From: an uncultured Magnetococcales bacterium
GTDB taxonomy: Bacteria > Pseudomonadota > Magnetococcia > Magnetococcales > Magnetaquicoccaceae
Reading direction: 5' to 3'
NCBI GenBank assembly: GCA_903913345.1
Contig: CAIWLA010000129.1
Span: forward strand, 1-15,300
DNA: 15,300 nucleotides
Shown here: piece by piece, positions 1 to 4,264 of the stretch
How positions within the stretch are numbered: position 1 is the stretch's first letter
Layout: every line of letters begins with the position of its first letter
Notes under the pieces: model-generated
What the model saw: only the letters and a program-made list of their open reading frames with translations
The model's database searches: none
What the model was told of the DNA's origin: nothing
Translations under genes and position numbers: made by a program

Positions 1-289
1 ATTCTGGATCCCGATCTCCCTGGACTTCGACATGAATCAGCACCCAGAGTTCCTCGCCGGTGAGCAGCCATACCTTGATCAGCATGTCCACTCGGCGATT
101 TTTGGCTTGCGCCTCCTTCGTAATCCGGTCCAACTCCTTATCCAGGAACTCAGGGTCACGTTGCCAATCGATACCGTCATGCGCCTCAGGAAGGAAGAAC
201 GCCAGAAAATCTTTGAAGTACGCCTTCAAGATCTCCTTCCACGGTGAGTCGTACTCGGTCGTTTGGTTTTGGTCGTTGGTTTCTGTCAT
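1..289 (-). CDS. Rpn-like PD-(D/E)XK nuclease/transposase-family protein, C-terminus cut by window edge
   Basis: An open frame reads from an ATG at 289-287 off the left edge, giving the first 96 residues (MTETNDQNQTTEYDSPWKEI...). The start is supported by an AAGGAG about nine bases upstream. An in-frame ATG at 295-293 sits too close to that site. The sequence resembles the Rpn / PDDEXK-transposase-like family: a 'SPWKEILKAYFKDFLAFFLP' opening, then Asp68 in 'RRVDML', then Glu88 and Gln90 in 'HVEVQ', which match the D...ExQ core of that nuclease fold. Family members are usually about 250-330 residues, so most of the protein lies outside the window. It begins 40 bases after the ParE-like toxin stop and may share its transcript. 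Relatives are scattered among mobile and accessory regions; some promote recombination in E. coli, but the role here is unknown. Confidence 0.8.
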   Translation of the reverse strand, partial: MTETNDQNQTTEYDSPWKEILKAYFKDFLAFFLPEAHDGIDWQRDPEFLDKELDRITKEAQAKNRRVDMLIKVWLLTGEELWVLIHVEVQGDRDPE

Positions 290-329
290 GGGCATCTTCT
301 CCTTTGGTGGGCAATAGGGTAAGGCCATA

Positions 330-605
330 CTACCGCTCTTCACGGGTGTGCCACAGTCGTAGCACGCAAATGGTAGACCCCTGAATTTCATAACGCATTT
401 CATACCGACCCACCAGAATCCGCCGCACATCGCGCGGTTCAAACTGACAGAGTCGTTCGCCTATTCGCGGGTTTTCCAACAAACCGAGCGGAGCGGCCGT
501 CAGTGTTTGTATGGCGTGTGCTGCAGCAGGCTGATTGACTGGGGCCAAAAACTCGTACAACCTCGCCAAATCAGACATTGCCTCGCCAGTCCATTTCAGT
601 TCCAT
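330..605 (-). CDS. ParE/RelE-family toxin of a type II toxin-antitoxin pair
   Basis: A 91-residue protein starting MELKWTGEAM. The frame is open for 16 codons further upstream, but the ATG at 605-603 overlaps the antitoxin stop as ATGA, the usual translational coupling, so this start is chosen. Features of the ParE/RelE fold are visible: an N-terminal strand 'ELKWTGEAMSDLARLYEFL', a helix with 'PAAAHAIQTL', the 'ENPRIGERL' turn, then 'RRILVGRYEMRYEI' and 'VLRLWHTREER'. The Arg-rich strand and the final His-x-x-Arg segment are typical of ParE-like gyrase poisons. RelE-type mRNA cleavage cannot be excluded by sequence reading alone. It follows the antitoxin directly, and the partner's CopG-type fold favours the ParE assignment. 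Confidence 0.85.
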   Translation of the reverse strand: MELKWTGEAMSDLARLYEFLAPVNQPAAAHAIQTLTAAPLGLLENPRIGERLCQFEPRDVRRILVGRYEMRYEIQGSTICVLRLWHTREER

Positions 606-877
606 CAGAGTGGTACCGGTAATGGCTTGTCGGTGCTGAGGCTGTCTGCCCACGCCTGTACAGCCTGATGGTCAATGACGTGCCCAGCGTCCACGTCGGC
701 CAATGCCTTTCTGGTCAAACGATCCCGCTCCTCCTCCTGGTCGATCCAGGCCGTTAGTGCCTGTTTGATAATCCATCCTCGTGAACGTTCGAGGGAGGCT
801 GCCAACTGATCAACTTTATCGGCTAATGGCAAGGGCACGTGCGCGGTAAGTGCTCTGGTTTCTGTGGTGTGCGCCAT
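605..877 (-). CDS. ParD-like ribbon-helix-helix antitoxin
   Basis: A 90-residue protein (MAHTTETRALTAHVPLPLAD...) with an N-terminal ribbon-helix-helix (CopG/ParD) DNA-binding domain: a short beta strand at residues 9-17 and helices at about 18-30 and 33-48. An acidic/basic linker and a C-terminal toxin-binding stretch follow, including 'ALADVDAGHVIDHQAVQAW'. That tail pattern (AL-DVDAG-VI-H--V--W--SL, then PLP) is common in antitoxins paired with ParE toxins. Its ATG follows a TGGAG seven bases upstream, and its TGA overlaps the toxin ATG by one base. It should neutralise the toxin by direct binding and repress its own promoter. Confidence 0.85.
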   Translation of the reverse strand: MAHTTETRALTAHVPLPLADKVDQLAASLERSRGWIIKQALTAWIDQEEERDRLTRKALADVDAGHVIDHQAVQAWADSLSTDKPLPVPL

Positions 878-898
878 TTTGGTACTCCATCAAGAATT

Positions 899-912
899 GG
901 AAAAATATTTCC
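899..912. promoter_or_regulatory. Possible ParD operator dyad
   Basis: GGAAA, four bases, then TTTCC: a perfect 5-bp inverted repeat centred about 28 bases upstream of the antitoxin ATG. Ribbon-helix-helix antitoxins usually repress their own promoter through a dyad here. No convincing -35/-10 pair can be seen around it, so this rests on position and symmetry only. Confidence 0.3.
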
Positions 913-948
913 CGACATGAACTCTGTTCTTTCCGCGTGGGACACCGA

Positions 949-1095
949 TCACTTCAGAAAGTTCAAAACCACCTCTGTACCCACCAGCACAGTGTGCAGG
1001 GCATCCACCGTTTGGACCACATAGGTGTCGGCCCCGATGGTCGTATGGCCCGCCGCATCGGTCGCATGGCTGACTCCGTCCACGACGGTAGCCAA
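949..1095 (-). pseudogene. Possible C-terminal remnant of an unidentified gene
   Basis: Between the ATP-grasp gene and the antitoxin (878-1174) there is no intact gene. One minus-strand frame is open for 48 codons from just after a TGA at 1098-1096 down to a TGA at 951-949. It reads LATVVDGVSHATDAAGHTTI... and ends ...VLVGTEVVLNFLK. Codon third positions are GC-rich and hydrophobic residues alternate as in real protein. There is no ATG; the only candidate is an in-frame GTG at codon 5 without a Shine-Dalgarno. The sequence turns abruptly AT-rich above about 1099. I read it as the tail of a gene cut off upstream. No family is recognised, and chance coding potential is possible over so short a stretch. 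Confidence 0.35.
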
Positions 1096-1174
1096 TCAGG
1101 TTTTTTGAAAAGTTCTTCGATCATTAATTCGCTTAATAGAAAAGAAATTTTTCACTACAATCTGCGAAGATAGG

Positions 1175-2182
1175 TCAGGAGATGGATGGTCCGTGACTCC
1201 AGGGAGTGACCAGGGCAGAAGCGGCCTCAATGGAACCGCCACGAGCAAAACCAATCATGTAGACGGCCAATTGGTGGAATACCGCCTGAATGAAGGGTGC
1301 GCCAATCCACATCACGTAGGGGCCTGGGTTGCAGTCCAGATAGAGATATTTTCCCGTGGTGGTTAGCATGATATCCCAGGCTGCGAAATGGAGACCCAGA
1401 AACCGATTGGCACGTACCATCTCCCGCTCCACATCTTCCGGCAGTTTGACATATTCAAACTGTTGCGAACCGGTTCTGGAATCGATACCCCCTGCGTCCG
1501 AAATAATCCGCAAAGCCAGTACGACCGTATCCGCGACAATATGCACCCGCACCGTCTGACCCTCCAGCCGTTCCTGCAACAAAACCGGACAGGTACGCAC
1601 CTCCTCCAACCGTTCCCAATCGGCACTGCGTATCAGACGAGAGGATCCCACTCCGATCGCCGGTTTGACAATGGCTTCGGGATATTTCTGCAAAAATTGC
1701 CCGGCCTGGATGGGATCATTGGTGGTCAGGGTATGGGGTACGGAAAAGCCGTTGGCGCGCAGCTTTTCGTAAAACTGCGCCTTGCTGTCATGGTCTATGT
1801 AGCCACGGGTTAACGGATTGATCACCAATTTGCCCTGGGCGACCAACCAAGCAAAAAAACTGGCCGTCGCCGCATGAAGAGGTTGCTCACGCAAATATTG
1901 CAGACGCCATTCCGCATGGGAGAGTTCATTCAGAACCGGTGGGGGTGCTGGCAACGTGTTGGGTGCGGTGCAGCGAATGTGAATGGCCCGAATGTCGGTA
2001 AAATCCACGCCTCCCCAGAACATGCGACCATGGCCCATGGTGAGTGTCGGGGCTTCCCGTCCAGACAACTGAATGTTGCACACCACTGGATCGGCTCCTT
2101 CGGCCAACAATGCCTCCCGCACGGCGGCCACCTGTTCGCTGCCAGCATTGCCAAACAGGGCGATACGAGGAGGTGTCGACAC
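1175..2182 (-). CDS. ATP-grasp ligase, RimK/graspetide-synthetase-like, active-site residues present
   Basis: Starts at GTG 2182-2180 (MSTPPRIALFGN..., 335 residues), because GAAGGA lies six bases upstream. A TTG at 2200 would add six residues but has no ribosome site. Expected ATP-grasp elements appear in order: an N-terminal pre-ATP-grasp Rossmann part (about 1-80); 'INPLTRGYIDHDSKAQFYEK' (121-140); 'AIVKPAIGVGSSRLI' with ATP lysine 173; 'PVLLQERLEGQTVRVHIV' with Glu204 and Arg212; and the metal-binding end 'AAWDIML...YLDCNPGP' with Asp270, Asp283 and Asn285. The family couples a carboxylate to an amine or hydroxyl through an acyl phosphate; graspetide synthetases use this to make side-chain ester or amide rings. 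It lies 55 bases after the terminator that follows the glycine-rich peptide genes, so it is probably expressed by read-through. The proposed substrate is those peptides (inference). It is paralogous to the ATP-grasp gene at 4167-3160. Confidence 0.85.
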   Translation of the reverse strand: MSTPPRIALFGNAGSEQVAAVREALLAEGADPVVCNIQLSGREAPTLTMGHGRMFWGGVDFTDIRAIHIRCTAPNTLPAPPPVLNELSHAEWRLQYLREQPLHAATASFFAWLVAQGKLVINPLTRGYIDHDSKAQFYEKLRANGFSVPHTLTTNDPIQAGQFLQKYPEAIVKPAIGVGSSRLIRSADWERLEEVRTCPVLLQERLEGQTVRVHIVADTVVLALRIISDAGGIDSRTGSQQFEYVKLPEDVEREMVRANRFLGLHFAAWDIMLTTTGKYLYLDCNPGPYVMWIGAPFIQAVFHQLAVYMIGFARGGSIEAASALVTPWSHGPSIS

Positions 2183-2237
2183 AAACAATCCTTCTTTCAA
2201 ATGAAGTGGAAACGGTTATGGCTTTGTATCAACGTAC

Positions 2238-2277
2238 AAAAAAAAGCAGGATGGGCCTGCTACAAACGGCCCATCCT
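2238..2277 (-). terminator. Strong intrinsic terminator after the glycine-rich peptide genes
   Basis: A perfect 10-bp stem (AGGATGGGCC / GGCCCATCCT) with a 10-base loop. In the minus direction it is followed by GC and then eight consecutive T. It starts 29 bases after the stop of the second peptide gene and ends 55 bases before the ATP-grasp start. This is the arrangement expected if precursor mRNA is made in excess and the ligase is expressed by partial read-through. Confidence 0.9.
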
Positions 2278-2305
2278 ACCCAAAACTTGAAGTGACCCGT
2301 CCTGA

Positions 2306-2566
2306 CTAGGACGTAATGTTGATGTCGCCAATGGAGGTGTTGTCGGACACATCACCACCCGATTGGCCCATCGAGGCACTGGCATTGGAATCACCACTGT
2401 GACCCAGGCCACCACCACCACCACCAGAAAAAAACTCGCCGCCACCACCACTACCCATACCGAGGGAGGCGGCACCGGCACCAACCCCTCCCGCTGCAAA
2501 TCCCATGGCCTCTCCACCAGACTTGCCACTTTGATTGATACCACCCATACTGCTGCTTCCAGTCAT
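2306..2566 (-). CDS. Glycine-rich putative precursor peptide, copy 1 (86 aa)
   Basis: An 86-residue protein (MTGSSSMGGINQSGKSGGEA...) with 29 glycines, many Ser and Ala, one Lys and no Cys, Pro or Arg. It matches copy 2 at 70 of 86 positions without gaps. Residues 47-86 are almost invariant and end DVSDNTSIGDINITS. GGGAG lies eight bases before the ATG. There is no signal peptide or hydrophobic segment, so export would need the C39 ABC exporter encoded upstream. C39 peptidases cut after Gly-Gly or Gly-Ala. Several Gly-Gly pairs exist (8-9, 17-18, 26-27, 70-71), but none has the usual hydrophobic -4/-7/-12 pattern. Cutting after 70-71 would free the invariant 15-residue end, rich in Asp, Ser and Thr. 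It matches no precursor I know; its substrate role is inferred from its neighbours. The strong Shine-Dalgarno sites, duplication and conserved tail make it a real gene. Confidence 0.8.
   Translation of the reverse strand: MTGSSSMGGINQSGKSGGEAMGFAAGGVGAGAASLGMGSGGGGEFFSGGGGGGLGHSGDSNASASMGQSGGDVSDNTSIGDINITS
2409..2426 (-). repeat. Trinucleotide tract (six CCA units) in copy 1
   Basis: Six uninterrupted CCA units on the plus strand encode most of the six-glycine run at residues 48-53. The matching tract in copy 2 has five units at 2754-2768 and then a synonymous change, so the glycine count is kept although the DNA tract is not. Slippage here would change glycine number in frame. Confidence 0.7.
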
Positions 2567-2650
2567 GTCGTTTGCTCCCTTATCCGTTTGTCTGTTGAAT
2601 GAAAAATATCCGCTGTCACGTTATCCGCACCACAACACCGACCACCCACA

Positions 2651-2911
2651 TTAGGACGTAATGTTGATGTCGCCAATGGAGGTATTGTCGGAAACATCGC
2701 CACCCATCTGGCCCATCGAGGCACTGGCACTGGAGTCACCACTGTGACCCAAACCACCACCACCACCACCCGATCCATAAAAACCACCGCCACCGCCACC
2801 CACACCGGCGGATTCGGAACCGGCACCAACCCCTCCAAAGGCACCGCCCATGGCATCACCGCCATGCTTGCCACTCTGACTGATACCACCCATATTGCTG
2901 CTTCCGGTCAT
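2651..2911 (-). CDS. Glycine-rich putative precursor peptide, copy 2 (86 aa)
   Basis: An 86-residue paralogue of the gene at 2566-2306 (MTGSSNMGGISQSGKHGGDA...), with 32 glycines and again no Cys, Pro or Arg. Differences from copy 1 cluster in residues 6-46 (for example Ser16 to His, Phe23 to Gly, and 'EFF' to 'FYG' at 44-46). From residue 47 onward only two positions differ, and the final 17 residues are identical. AAGGGG precedes the ATG by about seven bases. It is first in transcription order, 84 bases upstream of copy 1 with no terminator between, so the two are probably co-transcribed from the promoter at about 3003-3020. Placement between two ATP-grasp genes and downstream of a C39 exporter suggests a modified and secreted peptide. 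A structural glycine-rich extracellular peptide is an alternative. Confidence 0.8.
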   Translation of the reverse strand: MTGSSNMGGISQSGKHGGDAMGGAFGGVGAGSESAGVGGGGGGFYGSGGGGGGLGHSGDSSASASMGQMGGDVSDNTSIGDINITS

Positions 2912-2918
2912 GTCGTTT
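2651..2918 (-). repeat. Tandem gene duplication, unit 2
   Basis: Second member of the direct repeat with 2306-2573, including the shared start context. Beyond it, only a short GGTCGGTG-type match is shared in the upstream regions, so the duplication appears to cover the gene and its immediate leader rather than the promoter. Confidence 0.85.
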
Positions 2919-3002
2919 TCCCCTTCATCGTTATGTGTGGATTAAAAAGCCGCATGCCCATCGTCGCTGCCTCGGCACCGACCATGAGCTATAAAACAGA
3001 GA

Positions 3003-3020
3003 AAGCATTATTGATGCCAA
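3003..3020 (-). promoter_or_regulatory. Candidate sigma54 (-24/-12) promoter for the peptide genes
   Basis: The minus strand reads TTGGCATCAATAATGCTTT. It has GG and GC separated by exactly ten bases and matches TTGGCA (-24 side) and TGC (-12 side) of the TGGCACG-N4-TTGC consensus. Transcription would start near 2993, leaving a leader of about 82 bases before copy 2. The same TTGGCA could serve as a sigma70 -35 (5 of 6) with a poor -10 near TTTATA, 19 bases on. The sigma54 reading is preferred for its exact spacing and the dyads upstream. Confidence 0.45.
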
Positions 3021-3041
3021 TTTAATTTAATTTGTTAATTT

Positions 3042-3054
3042 ATTGTTATACAAT
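3042..3054. promoter_or_regulatory. Dyad ATTGT-TAT-ACAAT upstream of the peptide promoter
   Basis: A perfect 5-bp inverted repeat with a 3-bp centre, about 55 bases upstream of the predicted start point and inside an AT-rich stretch (3021-3060). A related sequence, ATTGTATACAT, lies at 3133-3143. It may be a regulator site, but in AT-rich DNA short dyads also occur by chance. Confidence 0.3.
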
Positions 3055-3104
3055 GTATTTTTCATTGCCATCTTCATGCATAGAACCCTTCTCCGGTCCG
3101 ATTT

Positions 3105-3119
3105 TCTAGTCATACTAGA
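3105..3119. promoter_or_regulatory. Dyad TCTAGT-CAT-ACTAGA, possible upstream activator site
   Basis: A perfect 6-bp inverted repeat with a 3-bp spacer, lying about 112-126 bases upstream of the predicted start point. That is the usual position for binding sites of sigma54-dependent activators. No regulator gene is in the window, so the binding protein is unknown. Confidence 0.4.
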
Positions 3120-3159
3120 CGGTCATTCCACTATTGTATACATGTCGTTTGGTTGGCAC

Positions 3160-4167
3160 TCAACGAACATACTTGCTGTGCTCCAATTCAAACAAAATTT
3201 TTAACAAACGCCTCAAAAACAGTGTGGGACGTTCCTGGTCAAGTTGGGGAGCAATGGCGGTATGATCCCGCCCAGTCAAAGTCTCCGCCAGACAGGTCAA
3301 CAAAAAATCCCGAAAAGGGATGGGCAACCAATCCAAGAGCGGATCGGGGTCTAAGTCATAGATCCAGGGACCGGAGGAAGAAGGCACAAAGGTAATAACG
3401 GCCCAGGCCACCCCCCACTCCTGTGCCAATCGCTGTAATGGAGCAGCCTGTTCGGCACAGGAGACGGACCAGAGATCGCCCAGGCTTTCCATCGGGGGGG
3501 TGTGTTGTGGGGGAGAGTGTTGCAAACATAAAATCATCTGGCCATTCAGGAGATAGCCGCGCATCAAGGGTCCAGAGATCCCTTCCGCCAACAATACCGG
3601 CGGTTTGTTGGGATCAATTAGGGCTTTCCTCTGTTTTTTCTGGAAAAGCTGCCAGGCCGCCCGTCCCGTGGCGGGTCGCCAGACCACGGTGGACATCTCC
3701 CGACAAAAGAGGTCGACATTTTCCATGTCATTACTGCACAGCAGGGCAGGAACCTGAAAACCGGAGGCCCGAAACCCTTCCAGCAGGGCAAATTTCATGG
3801 ACTGACCCAGATGGATCCGAGGGGGATTGAACAGGGTGACACCGCGTCGATCCAACTCCTCAAACAGGCTGAACAGGGCCGAATATTCCTGTTGATGGGA
3901 CAAATAGTCCACTTGCCAGACACTCCAATCGCGCTGGAGAGTGGCATCGGGAATGACGGGATTGGCATAAGAAAATCCGTGGATCCACATCCGGTCAAAC
4001 CCGGTCAATGGCTGGTCATTCCAGACCACATGGTCCGCATCCAGGAGAAGACGACCGGTACCGGGCGTCCAATCAAAGAGATGGCCACTGCCTGGGGCCA
4101 GATGGTTGATCCTCTCCAGCAACAGATGGGGAATGAGACCGGGTTTAGCAAACAGTCCAATTTTCAC
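3160..4167 (-). CDS. Degenerate ATP-grasp paralogue, possible pseudoenzyme partner
   Basis: A 335-residue protein (MKIGLFAKPGLIPHLLLERI...) from a GTG at 4167-4165 with GGAAGGG eight bases upstream. It is colinear with the ATP-grasp protein at 2182-1175: 'FDRMWIHGFSYANP' matches 'DIRAIHIRCTAPN', and 'GFRASGFQVPALLCSND' matches 'KLRANGFSVPHTLTTND'. The active-site positions have changed. The ATP lysine of 'AIVKP' is Arg164 in 'VVWRP'; the Asp of 'AAWDIML' is Ala256 in 'VAWAVITF'; and the metal-binding 'DCN' is 'DLD' (271-273). Glu195 and Arg203 remain. The loss of two metal ligands and the ATP lysine suggests weak or no ligase activity, perhaps a substrate-binding or regulatory partner of the intact enzyme (inference). 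It follows the TolC genes by 97 bases and precedes the peptide promoter. A C-terminal basic tail, 'LFLRRLLKILFELEHSKYVR', extends past the fold. Confidence 0.75.
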   Translation of the reverse strand: MKIGLFAKPGLIPHLLLERINHLAPGSGHLFDWTPGTGRLLLDADHVVWNDQPLTGFDRMWIHGFSYANPVIPDATLQRDWSVWQVDYLSHQQEYSALFSLFEELDRRGVTLFNPPRIHLGQSMKFALLEGFRASGFQVPALLCSNDMENVDLFCREMSTVVWRPATGRAAWQLFQKKQRKALIDPNKPPVLLAEGISGPLMRGYLLNGQMILCLQHSPPQHTPPMESLGDLWSVSCAEQAAPLQRLAQEWGVAWAVITFVPSSSGPWIYDLDPDPLLDWLPIPFRDFLLTCLAETLTGRDHTAIAPQLDQERPTLFLRRLLKILFELEHSKYVR

Positions 4168-4205
4168 GCAATATACCCTTCCATCTCGATAATCTCCCTC
4201 GAAAC

Positions 4206-4226
4206 CCTGATCGTTTTCAAATCAGG
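4206..4226 (-). other. Weak intercistronic hairpin between TolC-like gene 1 and the ATP-grasp paralogue
   Basis: CCTGAT, nine bases, ATCAGG: a 6-bp stem in the 97-base gap, without a following T run. It does not look like a working terminator, so transcription from the TolC genes into the ATP-grasp paralogue is plausible. It could act in mRNA processing or stability. Confidence 0.25.
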
Positions 4227-4264
4227 CAGACAGAGGGTGCTAAATTGTTGCCGCCCAGAGCGGG

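Larger units (their letters stand above)
2306..2573 (-). repeat. Tandem gene duplication, unit 1
   Basis: First member of a direct repeat spaced 345 bases from 2651-2918. The unit runs from the shared AAACGACATG start context to the stop codon. The part encoding the C-terminal half is nearly identical at DNA level; the central glycine block has drifted. Both coding units are exactly 86 codons. Confidence 0.85.

Noticed and set aside
1356..2290. Several plus-strand open frames of 67-141 codons across the ATP-grasp gene
   Set aside because: They lie opposite an intact minus-strand gene with clear ATP-grasp motifs, and their translations show no family features.
2260..2544. Val-rich alternative minus frames over the peptide genes (94 and 108 codons)
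   Set aside because: Off-frame readings of GGT repeats. No ribosome site, and they run through the terminator or intergenic DNA.
2363..2602. Thr-rich plus-strand frame opposite the peptide genes (runs of ACC codons)
   Set aside because: The Thr runs are simply the complement of glycine codons; the minus frame has good ribosome sites, a paralogous copy and the same length.
2409..2771. CRISPR-like or satellite array
   Set aside because: The repeats are short CCA tracts within coding sequence and one gene duplication; there are no regularly spaced repeat-spacer units.
2306..2911. RTX-type (GGxGxDxxx) calcium-binding repeats in the glycine-rich peptides
   Set aside because: The nonapeptide spacing and regular Asp positions are absent; the glycine runs are irregular.
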